From Bacteroidaceae bacterium (GTDB lineage Bacteria > Bacteroidota > Bacteroidia > Bacteroidales > Bacteroidaceae): DNA of 64,000 nt. Of this stretch, positions 1 through 8,832 are shown in pieces. A program made the position numbers and the translations under genes. The notes beneath the pieces are model-generated. The model saw nothing but the letters and a program-made list of their open reading frames with translations. It ran no database searches and was not told where the DNA came from. Location of the stretch: positions 62,001 through 126,000 of the forward strand of contig JAIKZH010000058.1 in assembly GCA_024682395.1 (NCBI GenBank), written 5' to 3'. Within the stretch, counting starts at the first letter, position 1; every line of letters begins with the position of its first letter.

Positions 1-141
1 AGAGGTGTTACGTTAATTGGCGGAACAACAGAAGAAGCACCACAAGCATATAAAGATATCGATATGGTGATTTCAGCACAAAAAGAATTAATCAACATAG
101 AGGGACGAATTATCCCTAAAATAGTAAGAATGAGCGAATAA
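1..141 (+). CDS. rtcB: RtcB-type RNA ligase, C-terminal fragment
   Basis: The window opens inside this reading frame; only the last 46 residues are present. They carry the C-terminal RtcB signature GGTTEEAPQAYKDID, which in RtcB ligases lies near the GMP-binding site. RtcB joins 2',3'-cyclic phosphate (or 3'-phosphate) RNA ends to 5'-OH ends using GTP and Mn2+. The stop codon is one base from the start of prfH, so the two are almost certainly co-transcribed; the RtcB2-PrfH pairing is known and has been linked to repair and rescue of ribosomes cut in the decoding centre. Family assignment rests on the tail only. Confidence 0.85.
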   Translation, partial: RGVTLIGGTTEEAPQAYKDIDMVISAQKELINIEGRIIPKIVRMSE

Positions 142-142
142 C

Positions 143-760
143 ATGAATAAAGTATATATACAAATCACATCAGGACATGGTCCTGTTGAATGTTGCAGAG
201 TAGTGGTTCTTGTGACACAAAAGATCATTGAGGAAGCCCAACAGAAAGGTTTAAGAGCAGAAATTGCAGAATATGAAGAGTGCGATCAAAGCGGATGTAT
301 GTTTTCGGCAACTCTTGTGGTTACAGGTGAAAATATTAACGATTTTATTAAGACATGGGAAGGCTCCATTTTATGGATTGCCCAGAAGAACTCGTTCCGT
401 CCGTGGCACAGACGTAAGAACTGGTTTGTCGGTGTTCATGGGTTTACTCCATTAGAAACGACAGAGATAAATGAACGAGATATTGTCTATGAGACTTTAC
501 GTTCTTCGGGACCTGGCGGACAGAATGTAAACAAGGTGGAGAGTGCTGTGCGAGCCACTCACATTCCTTCAGGAATCAGTGTTTTGGCATCAGATCTACG
601 TTCACAGATGCAAAATAAGAAACTGGCACGTGAACGTCTGTACATGAAACTTGCAGCCATAGAAGATGAGAAAAAAGCAAATCAGCAACAACTTGAATGG
701 ATGAATCACCAAAATCTGGAACGAGGCAACCCAATAAAGACGTTTAAAGGAAAATTGTAG
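143..760 (+). CDS. prfH: Peptide chain release factor homologue PrfH
   Basis: A 205-residue class I release-factor-like protein. It has the catalytic GGQ loop (GPGGQNVNK, about residues 127-135) that triggers peptidyl-tRNA hydrolysis in the ribosome, and a basic C-terminus as in RF2/ArfB relatives. It lacks the long RF1/RF2 codon-recognition region, which fits RF-H. The N-terminal segment with TSGHGPVECC is typical of RF-H. The ATG starts one base after the rtcB stop. Inferred role: release of nascent chains from damaged ribosomes before RtcB reseals the RNA. Confidence 0.9.
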   Translation: MNKVYIQITSGHGPVECCRVVVLVTQKIIEEAQQKGLRAEIAEYEECDQSGCMFSATLVVTGENINDFIKTWEGSILWIAQKNSFRPWHRRKNWFVGVHGFTPLETTEINERDIVYETLRSSGPGGQNVNKVESAVRATHIPSGISVLASDLRSQMQNKKLARERLYMKLAAIEDEKKANQQQLEWMNHQNLERGNPIKTFKGKL

Positions 761-777
761 GGAGAGGGGGCGAAACA

Positions 778-919
778 CAATTGAAAATTGAAAATTGAGA
801 ATTGAGAATTATTCTTAATCAATGAATCAATTAAATGGGAAATCGAATTAGGGGAAAGGCTAATTATCAACCTCCAAATGCAACTCCGTTGCCCTGATTT
901 TCAATTGTGACTCTGTCAC
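778..919. repeat. Dispersed intergenic repeat, copy 1
   Basis: Begins with degenerate ATTGAAA/ATTGAGA units, passes through AATCGAATTAGGGG, and ends with two hairpins: GCAAC-TCC-GTTGC (880-892) and GTGAC-TCT-GTCAC (907-919). Four similar copies lie at 11821, 15326, 19466 and 25376. It sits directly 3' of prfH. The 770-1068 gap holds only this repeat and the hemA promoter. Confidence 0.7.
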
Positions 920-1012
920 TTATTTGGGTTATTTTTTGTAATTTTATTCAAAGAATAAGGTTTTATAGAAAAATCCATATAAATGATGATTGCAAGAAGG
1001 AAAAAAATACAT

Positions 1013-1020
1013 TAACTTTG
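1013..1020 (+). promoter_or_regulatory. Bacteroidetes -7 element for the hem operon
   Basis: TAACTTTG matches the TAnnTTTG consensus, with a TTG about 20 bases upstream as a weak -33 element. It lies about 50 bases before the hemA-hemC start. Confidence 0.6.
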
Positions 1021-1068
1021 TACCCTGAAATAAAAAAAGGCCTCATAAGTTGAATTTAGTAAACAGAA

Positions 1069-2595
1069 ATGATACAATACAAATCAATAAATCATCAGAA
1101 CACATCACTGAGTGACAGAGAAGAATATGCGAAGCAACTTAACTTGGATAATACAGTTCCATCGATTCTATTACAAACATGCAATCGTGTAGAACTATAT
1201 TATGGCGAGGGTGAAGTGCCTGATGATGTAGCCCGTCATCTTTTCAGGGTTGTCAGTGGTTTGGAATCTGCCATCGTTGGTGAGCGAGCTGTTCAAGGAC
1301 AGGTGAAGGAAGCATATATCAATGCACGCAACACACAGAAGTTGCCTACAGGGCTTCACAAACTCTTTGAATGTGCACTACAGGTGGGTAAACGTGTACG
1401 CACAGAAACTCAGATATCTCATGGCGCTGTTAGTCATAGTATGGCTACTATTGAGATTATCGAGCAAGAACATCTTGACTTGCAAAATGCTCATATCACC
1501 ATTATCGGTGTAAACAAACTGACAGAAGATATTATCAAATTTCTGCACAACAAAAAGGCTCAGTTAGTTTTTCTTGCTAACCGCACAGAAGAAAAAGCAC
1601 GCCGTATGGCCGAACCATATGGTATCGACATATATCGACTTGAAGACAAGGTCAACTTCCTTCACGACACTGATATCCTCATCAGTGCCACATCTGCGCC
1701 AAATGCCATAATCACACAAAAAGACCTCTCTGCAGGTCATCAATTATTGGCAATCGACCTTGCTTTCCCTCGCGACATTGATCCTGCTGTAGGACAACTA
1801 CCAAACGTTAAACTATATAATCTTCACGATGTTGAAGAAAAGGTAAAATCAAATATCTCGGTTCGTGAGGATGAAGTAAAAAAGGCTGAAGAGATAATAG
1901 AAGAAGAGGTTGCTGAACTTCAGGAAATTATGACACGTAGAAAACTTTTCCGCAAAGCACTTCGTGTGACAGCACGCAGCAGTAAATTGTCGTTGATCCA
2001 AGTGGATGAAGTGTTCAAGCGTTTTCCCGATATAAACTATCGATTGATCACCAAGAAATCATATGGTGACAAACACAAAAAAATATCTCTGCTCAATGGT
2101 GAAGCTCCCGACGATATGTTCACACGTGAACTTGACGAAGCTCTGCTGAACGACAAAGCCGACATTGCGATACATTCAGCTAAGGATCTACCAGAGAAAT
2201 TACACCCAGACCTTGAGGTTATTGCTCTATACGAGGCTTTCGACAAGACTGATTCACTTGTTAGCAGAGATCATATTGCATTGGCTGATTTACCAACCGG
2301 CAGTACTGTTGGCACCAGTTCTCCCCTACGCAAAAAAGAGTTGTTGCAGTTACGTCCCGACCTTCAGATTGTAGATATCCGAGGTTGTATCGAAGAACGT
2401 GTGCAACAAGTGAGAAACGGAAGTATCGACGCTGTCATCGTTGCCACATGTGCCCTTAAACGCCTAGGCATGGAAGATGAAATAACAGAGATATTACCAT
2501 TCTCAACTCATCCTATGCAGGGTCGTTTGGCTATAACCGCCAAGAAAGGAAATGAACAACTGAAAAACATGTTCTCTAAAGACAGTATCATATGA
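1069..2595 (+). CDS. hemA-hemC: Fused glutamyl-tRNA reductase / hydroxymethylbilane synthase, both halves shortened
   Basis: A 508-residue fusion for early tetrrapyrrole synthesis. Residues 1 to about 290 resemble GluTR: TCNRVELY holds the catalytic Cys38, then SGLESAIVGE and GQVKEAY, a Rossmann region whose glycine motif is degenerate (IIGVNKLTE) and a helical spine. The GluTR dimerisation domain is absent. Residues 297-508 resemble HemC domains 1-2: HSAKDLP with the catalytic Asp, GTSSPLRKK, and RGCIEER in place of RGNVxTR. HemC domain 3, with the cysteine that carries the dipyrromethane cofactor, is missing. Separate GluTR plus HemC would total about 730 residues. The end overlaps hemD by four bases (ATGA), so this is not an obvious frameshift. 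Activity of each half is uncertain. Confidence 0.85.
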   Translation: MIQYKSINHQNTSLSDREEYAKQLNLDNTVPSILLQTCNRVELYYGEGEVPDDVARHLFRVVSGLESAIVGERAVQGQVKEAYINARNTQKLPTGLHKLFECALQVGKRVRTETQISHGAVSHSMATIEIIEQEHLDLQNAHITIIGVNKLTEDIIKFLHNKKAQLVFLANRTEEKARRMAEPYGIDIYRLEDKVNFLHDTDILISATSAPNAIITQKDLSAGHQLLAIDLAFPRDIDPAVGQLPNVKLYNLHDVEEKVKSNISVREDEVKKAEEIIEEEVAELQEIMTRRKLFRKALRVTARSSKLSLIQVDEVFKRFPDINYRLITKKSYGDKHKKISLLNGEAPDDMFTRELDEALLNDKADIAIHSAKDLPEKLHPDLEVIALYEAFDKTDSLVSRDHIALADLPTGSTVGTSSPLRKKELLQLRPDLQIVDIRGCIEERVQQVRNGSIDAVIVATCALKRLGMEDEITEILPFSTHPMQGRLAITAKKGNEQLKNMFSKDSII

Positions 2596-3224
2596 GAACC
2601 TTATTCACTGGTATAACAGAAGATATAGAAAAACTGCGTCAGCACTATGGACAAGATGTTGTATGCACTCCTCTCATAGAGATAACAGAGCCAGACGACA
2701 TTAATAGTCTTAAAGAGGCATGTAAACAGTTGATAAACTATGATTATCTGCTTTTCACCAGTCGATTTGCTGTACGTCATTGCATTTCCTTGTGCGCTCA
2801 GATTCCACCTACCCTACGGATTGTATCCATTGGAACGACCACAACTGCAGAACTGCATAAGGCAGGAATAAGCAATGTGGAACAAGTTGACAAAGACAAC
2901 AGTTATGGTGTTGTAGAATGGTTCGAGCAACAAGCGCGTGGGAAAATACTCTTTCCTCGTTCCGATATTGCATTACCCATCATTTGCGACGGACTAAAAA
3001 AACTCGGATTTGATGTACATGCCATAACAGCATATAAAAACCGAATGCCAATCAACCCCACAAAGGTGAATATCGATGATTTCGACCAGATTGTTTTCAC
3101 CTCTCCAAGTACTGTAAACCACTTTGTGGAACTATATAGGGCATTACCAACCAACAAAAAACTGGTGGCACGCGGTCCAATAACTCAACAAGCTATAAAC
3201 AATCAACTCATCAAACAACAATAA
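2592..3224 (+). CDS. hemD: Uroporphyrinogen-III synthase
   Basis: A 210-residue protein of the weakly conserved HemD family, which cyclises hydroxymethylbilane with inversion of ring D to uroporphyrinogen III. Visible support: the two-lobed pattern with LLFTSRFAVRH in lobe one and IVFTSPSTVNHF in lobe two, the usual T/S-S contact regions, plus position between the hemC fusion and hemB. Sequence motifs in this family are weak, so context carries much of the weight. It overlaps the fusion gene by 4 bases and ends one base before hemB, implying translational coupling. Confidence 0.8.
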   Translation: MRTLFTGITEDIEKLRQHYGQDVVCTPLIEITEPDDINSLKEACKQLINYDYLLFTSRFAVRHCISLCAQIPPTLRIVSIGTTTTAELHKAGISNVEQVDKDNSYGVVEWFEQQARGKILFPRSDIALPIICDGLKKLGFDVHAITAYKNRMPINPTKVNIDDFDQIVFTSPSTVNHFVELYRALPTNKKLVARGPITQQAINNQLIKQQ

Positions 3225-3225
3225 A

Positions 3226-4197
3226 ATGAAACGTTTAAGAGAATTACGTAAAGATCAGGCTACACGCGACAAATATGCCGATGTGTCAGTCAACGTAAAA
3301 GACTTCATTTTCCCATACTTCGTAGTTGAAGGTCAGGGTGTGAAAGAAAAGATAGAAACAATGCCAGGCATCTATCGTTTCTCCATTGACACATTGGTGG
3401 AGGACGTAAAAGAATGCTACGCTCTTGGTATTGACAAAATATTACTCTTCGGTGTTATTGACGACAACTTAAAGGATCCTGTGGGTTCACTTGCATATGC
3501 CGAAGATGCACTCGTGTGCAGAGCTGTAAAGGCGGTTAAAGCAGCATTACCTGAGGTATGTGTCATCACCGATGTGTGTCTGTGTGAATATACAAGTCAT
3601 GGACACTGCGGTCTGTTACACGATCACGATGTGGACAACGACACCACCTTGCCATTACTTGCAGAGATGGCATACGTACATGCAAAAGCCGGAGCAGACT
3701 TTGTTGCCCCATCAGCAATGATGGACGGTCAGATCGAAGCCTTAGACCAACGTCTGAAAAAAGGTGGTTTACGCGACCGTTGCAAGATTTTGGCTTATTC
3801 AGCAAAATATGCTTCTGCTTTCTACGGACCATTCCGCGATGCAGCAGACTCAGCCCCTGCATTTGGTGACCGCAAGACATATCAGATGGATTTCCGCACT
3901 CACGATCAAGGATTAGAAGAGATTGCTGCCGACATCGAAGAAGGTGCAGACTGGACTATGGTAAAACCTGCAATGCCTTATCTCGACATGATTGCACGTG
4001 GAGTTGAGCGTTTCCCTCAAACTCCAATGGTTGCATATCAAGTAAGCGGTGAATATTCAATGTTGAAAGCAGCAGCACAATTAGGCTATCTCGATGAACA
4101 GAGAGTCGTATTTGAAAGCCTCATCGCCATCAAACGCGCCGGAGCACAATATATCATTACTTACTACGCTAAAGAATACATGCAAAAATGGGCATAA
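3226..4197 (+). CDS. hemB: Delta-aminolevulinic acid dehydratase (porphobilinogen synthase)
   Basis: A 323-residue cytosolic enzyme that condenses two 5-aminolevulinate molecules into porphobilinogen. Clear signatures: the metal-site segment DVCLCEYTSHGHCG, PSAMMDGQI, the active-site lysine in LAYSAKYASAFYGPF, and the second Schiff-base lysine in MVKPAMPYLD. Length matches the family. The end overlaps the hemL start by ten bases. Confidence 0.97.
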   Translation: MKRLRELRKDQATRDKYADVSVNVKDFIFPYFVVEGQGVKEKIETMPGIYRFSIDTLVEDVKECYALGIDKILLFGVIDDNLKDPVGSLAYAEDALVCRAVKAVKAALPEVCVITDVCLCEYTSHGHCGLLHDHDVDNDTTLPLLAEMAYVHAKAGADFVAPSAMMDGQIEALDQRLKKGGLRDRCKILAYSAKYASAFYGPFRDAADSAPAFGDRKTYQMDFRTHDQGLEEIAADIEEGADWTMVKPAMPYLDMIARGVERFPQTPMVAYQVSGEYSMLKAAAQLGYLDEQRVVFESLIAIKRAGAQYIITYYAKEYMQKWA

Positions 4198-5465
4198 ACG
4201 AACGCACACATTCTGCTGCCGCCTTTGAACGCGCTCAGCAGATAATTCCAGGAGGAGTAAACAGTCCGGTAAGAGCCTTACGAAGTGTGGGAACCACTCC
4301 CCTATTCGTAAAAGAAGCTCAAGGAGCATATATCACCGATATCGACGATAATAAAATCATCGATTTCTGCATGTCGTGGGGAGTATTAATCCTCGGCCAT
4401 AACAACAAAGATGTCAGTAGAGCTGCAATCGAAGCAGTGGGACGCGGCAGCAGTTATGGAATACCTACAGAATCGGAAACCATACTTGCAGAACAAGTAC
4501 GCAATGCCATTCCGTCAATGGAACGTTTACGTTTCGTAAACAGTGGCACAGAAGCAACCATGTCAGCAATCAGAGTGGCTCGTGGTTACACCAAACGAGA
4601 TATTTTGGTTAAGTTTGAAGGTAACTACCATGGTCATGCCGACCATTTATTGGTAGCAGCAGGCTCAGGAGTAGCAAATATCTCAAACGCATCATCGGCT
4701 GGAGTTCCTGAAGGTTTTGTAAAATACACTGTAGTTCTACCATATAACGACCCAGAAGCACTAAAACGATTCTTTGCAGAGCAAGGTGATAAAGTGGCAG
4801 CAGTAATACTTGAACCTGTTGCATGCAATATGGGGGTTGTAGTACCGACACAAGAATTTCTGCAAACTGCGCGTGAGGTTACAGAACGACATGGGGCAAT
4901 CTTAATCTTTGACGAGGTTATCACAGGCTTCCGTCTGTCACGCGGAGGAGCACAACAACGATTTGGTATTACTCCCGATATGACAACTGTGGGAAAAATC
5001 GTCGGAGGCGGATTCCCTGCAGCAGCCTTTGGAGGTCGTGCCGACATAATGAAGATGCTTGCGCCTGAAGGTCCTGTATATCAAGCAGGAACACTTTCGG
5101 GTAACCCTGTAGCAATGGCAGCAGGTATCGAAACTCTTCGTCAACTGTCAGAGCCTAAATTCTATGACACACTTGAAGAGAAGAGTGCACATTTCATAAA
5201 TAAATTAGAGAAGATTATAGAAGGTAAAAACATTCAGTTGAATCATTGCGGCTCAATGTTCACCCTATTCTTCAACGATGCCCCTGTAAAGAACTTCCAA
5301 GACACCAAACGTTGCGATCAAGAACGTTTTGCTCGTTATTTCCGCAATATGCTCAATCGAGGCATCTATGTGAGTCCATCACAATTTGAAGGAAATTTCA
5401 TATCAGAGACACATACTCCAGAAATACTCGATTACGTATTAGAGAGCATTGCAGCAAGCATTTGA
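4188..5465 (+). CDS. hemL: Glutamate-1-semialdehyde 2,1-aminomutase
   Basis: A 425-residue PLP enzyme of aminotransferase class III that converts glutamate-1-semialdehyde to 5-aminolevulinate, the step after GluTR in the C5 pathway. Seen: INSPVRA-type N-terminus (GGVNSPVRAL), FVNSGTEATMSAIR, the PLP aspartate in ILIFDEVITGFR, and the Schiff-base lysine in TTVGKIVGGGFPAAAFGG. Last gene of the hem operon. Together the operon supplies uroporphyrinogen III, usable for haem, sirohaem or corrinoids; no later-step gene is in the window, so the end product is not shown. Confidence 0.97.
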   Translation: MGINERTHSAAAFERAQQIIPGGVNSPVRALRSVGTTPLFVKEAQGAYITDIDDNKIIDFCMSWGVLILGHNNKDVSRAAIEAVGRGSSYGIPTESETILAEQVRNAIPSMERLRFVNSGTEATMSAIRVARGYTKRDILVKFEGNYHGHADHLLVAAGSGVANISNASSAGVPEGFVKYTVVLPYNDPEALKRFFAEQGDKVAAVILEPVACNMGVVVPTQEFLQTAREVTERHGAILIFDEVITGFRLSRGGAQQRFGITPDMTTVGKIVGGGFPAAAFGGRADIMKMLAPEGPVYQAGTLSGNPVAMAAGIETLRQLSEPKFYDTLEEKSAHFINKLEKIIEGKNIQLNHCGSMFTLFFNDAPVKNFQDTKRCDQERFARYFRNMLNRGIYVSPSQFEGNFISETHTPEILDYVLESIAASI

Positions 5466-5555
5466 TTCATTGGAAATCGAATCATTAGACTAATCACGAC
5501 AAAAAAAATTTAAAAATACTCTCATTTTGGTATTGCATATATAAATTATTTGCCG

Positions 5556-5563
5556 TATATTTG
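5556..5563 (+). promoter_or_regulatory. Bacteroidetes -7 element upstream of a 38-residue ORF
   Basis: TATATTTG matches TAnnTTTG exactly, with TTG 20 bases upstream (5533-5535). It lies 70 bases before the small ORF at 5634. Confidence 0.55.
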
Positions 5564-5633
5564 CAGAAAGAATTTGCCGTTTATAACGCTTATAATAAAA
5601 ATAATGAATTAGTCTGTTAAAAAAAATTAGTCT

Positions 5634-5750
5634 ATGATTACACATGATTTCGAATATGGTAGACAGTACAAAGATTACCTTAGTCATGCCATAAGCAATG
5701 ATGAGAAGAAACACGTTCAAGTTCTCGGTGGAGAGATCTGGTATAGTTAA
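5634..5750 (+). CDS. Possible 38-residue small protein
   Basis: An ATG-started ORF of 38 codons placed between a good promoter-like element (5556) and a candidate terminator (5775). The product is mixed charged and aromatic (starts MITHDFEYGRQYKDYL, ends GGEIWYS) with no membrane segment or signal peptide. It is a free-standing transcription unit between hemL and the opposing MATE gene. I do not recognise a family. It could also be a non-coding transcript; a conserved reading frame in relatives would decide. Confidence 0.4.
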   Translation: MITHDFEYGRQYKDYLSHAISNDEKKHVQVLGGEIWYS

Positions 5751-5774
5751 ACGTAAGTTCCACTATCATACAAG

Positions 5775-5803
5775 AAAGACTGTTTCATACACTGTCTTTT
5801 TTT
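5775..5803 (+). terminator. Candidate intrinsic terminator after the small ORF
   Basis: AAAGAC (5775-5780) pairs with GTCTTT further on, with a mismatch-containing inner stem, followed by a run of T. Stem is modest. Confidence 0.5.
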
Positions 5804-5855
5804 GTTTCATTAAATAAACGAGCTTAAAAAGTGAGACATGAAAGACGTTTGGCCA

Positions 5856-7223
5856 TCATGCTTTTCTAAGATTCGAATATATCATATACATGCCGAAAAT
5901 AAGGAAAGTAATCAGTTCAGATATAGGGAAAGCCAACCATAATCCGACATTGCCCATTATTAACGGAAGAAGAATAAAACATGGAATAATAAGCATATAA
6001 CCTCTTAAAATCATAAACCATGTAGCTGTCTTGTAGTTCTCCAAACTCTGTTCGTACCCGATTAGAACTAAGTTTATTGTATAAAACAAACAGCAAATTG
6101 AGAAAAGCGGAAGTCCTGCAGCACAAATAGCATGCGCTGGCGAAGAGGCCTTGATAAACAAATCTGCAATCATATGTGCGCCAAAGAAACCTATCAGACT
6201 CATGATTAATCCACACACAACAGCAAAGATTACAGAAATGCGTAGAGTTTGGTGAATTCGGCTGATATTGCCACGTCCATAATTATAACTAATGATTGGC
6301 ATGGCAGACTGAGAGATAGCATTACCAAACATGAAAATCAACGGAGTGAGATAACACGCCACACTGAATGCAGCCACGCCATCCTCATGTAATCGACTCA
6401 TAAACATAAAATTACCAACAATCATCATACATCCGATGGCAGTCTCGGCAATAAATGTAGAAAAACCAAGTTTTATCATGTAACCACAATTACGTTTGGT
6501 AAGTTCCAAGGCTGTACGGGTGAATTTCGGGCGATAGAGTTTCAAATGATTACTACGGAACAGCAAATAAAAAATTATCATCAACGCACCAACTCCAGAT
6601 GATATAGAAGTGGCCGAAGCCGCCCCTTTAATCCCCATATGTAGAGGAAAAACAAACACATAATCGAGAATGATATTGAGTACTGCACCTAAGATATTAC
6701 ACACCATACCATATTTTGGCGAGCCATCTAATCGGATAACAAACATACCCACCATCAAGATAACCATAAAAAACATACATGGCGCCACATAGAGCAAATA
6801 ATCACGCACCAAAGGATATAATTTGTCACTTCCGCCAAAAAGACGACAAGTAATATCTGGGAACATGTTGATGCAAAGCAGAATAAATGCCATGACAAGA
6901 GCCCCAACAGTCAGTGCTTGAGTGATATTTATGTTTGCCGCCTTTATATTCCCTTTACTCATATGGACAGCAGCAACTATTGACACCCCACTACCAAACA
7001 TCAAAGACACACCTGTTGTGATAAGAAATACAGGTGCAGCCACATTGATAGCAGCCAAAGCATCACTTCCAACACCTTGTCCAACAAAAATGCCATCGGC
7101 AAGATTCAACAACACACTGGCAATCATACCAAACAATGTAGGCCAAAAAAGTTTTCTAAACAGTTTTGGCACCCTCATCTCACCATAATCTAACGAATCT
7201 CTATTATCTTTCTCTTTTGTCAT
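5856..7223 (-). CDS. MATE family multidrug/cation antiporter
   Basis: A 455-residue, 12-helix inner-membrane exporter of the MATE family, of the Bacteroidetes/DinF-NorM type. N-terminal helices hold the usual FWPTLFGMIASVLLNLADGIFVG pattern region and repeated GN/SP-containing loops such as VIRLDGSPKYGMV. Two inverted six-helix halves can be followed. The start is set at the ATG followed by TKEKDNRD; the longer frame to 7325 runs through the promoter at 7273, so it is rejected. Substrate cannot be told from sequence. Confidence 0.9.
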   Translation of the reverse strand: MTKEKDNRDSLDYGEMRVPKLFRKLFWPTLFGMIASVLLNLADGIFVGQGVGSDALAAINVAAPVFLITTGVSLMFGSGVSIVAAVHMSKGNIKAANINITQALTVGALVMAFILLCINMFPDITCRLFGGSDKLYPLVRDYLLYVAPCMFFMVILMVGMFVIRLDGSPKYGMVCNILGAVLNIILDYVFVFPLHMGIKGAASATSISSGVGALMIIFYLLFRSNHLKLYRPKFTRTALELTKRNCGYMIKLGFSTFIAETAIGCMMIVGNFMFMSRLHEDGVAAFSVACYLTPLIFMFGNAISQSAMPIISYNYGRGNISRIHQTLRISVIFAVVCGLIMSLIGFFGAHMIADLFIKASSPAHAICAAGLPLFSICCLFYTINLVLIGYEQSLENYKTATWFMILRGYMLIIPCFILLPLIMGNVGLWLAFPISELITFLIFGMYMIYSNLRKA

Positions 7224-7272
7224 CTTTGTCTGTTTGTCTTCTAAATATCTAAATAAATAATCAGTCAAATTG

Positions 7273-7280
7273 CAAAGATA
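7273..7280 (-). promoter_or_regulatory. Bacteroidetes -7 element for the MATE gene
   Basis: On the minus strand TATCTTTG, followed by CAA, about 50 bases upstream of the chosen MATE start. It rules out the longer ORF start. In 7281-7543 I see AT-rich DNA with no further clear element. Confidence 0.6.
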
Positions 7281-7543
7281 CCACTTAATATTGAGAAATA
7301 ATAATAAAATCATCGTTAAGTACACATCAAACCAGAATTACATTATTAATTATACGCCGTATTTAATTTTGATGCTGGGATTTTGGGAGGAAATATTAAT
7401 TAATACACCATCAATCTATTCGATTATTCATTATTTTTTTGTAAGTTTGTAAATGTTTTATATTTTTTCTAAAAAAAAGTCACCATTGTCTGCAATGTTT
7501 TGCAACAAACAATCGTATATATAAGTAGAAGACCTGAAAAAGA

Positions 7544-8107
7544 ATGATCAATACTGATATAGAAACAAACATGATAGAGGGGCTAAGAAAACACCAGCCC
7601 CATGCCCAGCAAACTATGATTAAACTATATGGCAACCATGTATTTAATCAGGTTGTACGCTTGGTACTTGTTGTTGAGGATGCAGAAGAAATATATCAGG
7701 ATATTTTTCTAAAGGTGTTTCATAACATACACATGTATGATGAGAACAAATCATCACTAAAAACATGGATTTCTCGAATAACATATAACGAGACCATAAC
7801 TTATTTAAGACATAAAAGACAGAAAATAATATATTTTGAGGATGAAGAATGGGAATTGGAAAGTCTGTCGGAAAGTGAAGTAGAGATGACACTGGGACAG
7901 CCCGACAAGGAAACTGTACAACTGATAAGAACAGCCTTGAAACAACTGCCACCCGATGAGAGAAGTATTATCACAATGTTTTATTACGAGGAGATGAGTC
8001 TAAAGGAAATTGCATACGTAACAGACTCCATACCAACCACTATCGCCTCGAAATTATGCAGAACGAGAAAAAAACTTTGTAAAATAATCAAAATGTTACA
8101 ATCATGA
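7544..8107 (+). CDS. ECF-type RNA polymerase sigma factor
   Basis: A 187-residue sigma-70 family factor of the extracytoplasmic type. Region 2 (about residues 20-90) has AEEIYQDIFLKVFHN and TWISRITYNETITYLR; region 4 (about 125-185) has the helix-turn-helix LPPDERSIITMFYYEEMSLKEIA and ASKLCRTRKKL. Region 3 is absent, as in ECF factors. The end overlaps the next gene by 4 bases (ATGA), which codes for a membrane protein of the right shape for its anti-sigma factor. The signal sensed is unknown. Confidence 0.9.
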   Translation: MINTDIETNMIEGLRKHQPHAQQTMIKLYGNHVFNQVVRLVLVVEDAEEIYQDIFLKVFHNIHMYDENKSSLKTWISRITYNETITYLRHKRQKIIYFEDEEWELESLSESEVEMTLGQPDKETVQLIRTALKQLPPDERSIITMFYYEEMSLKEIAYVTDSIPTTIASKLCRTRKKLCKIIKMLQS

Positions 8108-8808
8108 AAGAGGACAATTTTGATAATATACGCCAAAAGGACAAAAATCTCCGAAATGCCATATGGAAAGAAGAGCAAGAACTTCCGTTGATGCCGTCCG
8201 ACCTCAACGCACGATTGATGCAACGAGTTGAGGAAGAAGAAATGGCAACAAAAAAATGGCAAAGATGTTCTCGATTCCTTTGGCCTACGGTGGCCGCAGC
8301 TTGTGTGGCGGCTCTGATTGCAGTTTTATTTACCCCGCCAAAAGATTCTCATGATGATGTAACCAAGCAAACTGCGACTGTGGCAAGTGTTGAAAAACAA
8401 GAAAAGGCAACTGAATGTATAAAAAAAGTTACCCCAATTGCTTCGCCTACCCTTTCTGATAAAAAGCCAATAAAGAAGGAAAAAATCAGAAAAAACACAG
8501 AGACGCCAAAGAAACCTGTGATAATGCGCGAGAAAGCACCCAATCGCCAGGTTTTGTTAGCTCAGGAAACATCAAACGAAAAAGATGATGACATGTATAT
8601 CTCTACAGAAATTGAGAACAAACAGACATCATCTGCTATAGTGACATTAAACGAAAACGATATTCCAATAACTCGTCCGGAAAATCTGAAACACACACCA
8701 GAAGAAATCGCCCTTATGAGAAAACAAGCCAACGAGGCTTATCAGAAATGGGTGGAACTGGAACTTGAGATATCAAAATATAATATAGATCAAATTACAC
8801 AGAAATAA
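8104..8808 (+). CDS. Single-pass membrane protein, likely anti-sigma factor
   Basis: A 234-residue protein with a charged cytoplasmic N-terminus (1-56), one membrane helix at about 57-77 (FLWPTVAAACVAALIAVLF) and a periplasmic part rich in Lys, Glu and Thr with little predicted order. No zinc-binding anti-sigma HxxxCxxC motif is seen. Translational overlap with the ECF gene and this topology make an anti-sigma role likely, by inference. C-terminal 40 residues look helical (EEIALMRKQANEAYQKW). Confidence 0.65.
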   Translation: MKEDNFDNIRQKDKNLRNAIWKEEQELPLMPSDLNARLMQRVEEEEMATKKWQRCSRFLWPTVAAACVAALIAVLFTPPKDSHDDVTKQTATVASVEKQEKATECIKKVTPIASPTLSDKKPIKKEKIRKNTETPKKPVIMREKAPNRQVLLAQETSNEKDDDMYISTEIENKQTSSAIVTLNENDIPITRPENLKHTPEEIALMRKQANEAYQKWVELELEISKYNIDQITQK

Positions 8809-8832
8809 CTTAACAATCAAAAACATACAGAT

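Noticed and set aside
781-850. Short tandem units that might suggest a CRISPR array
   Set aside because: Units are 7-8 bases, degenerate, without spacers, and the same block recurs at other intergenic sites; no cas genes.
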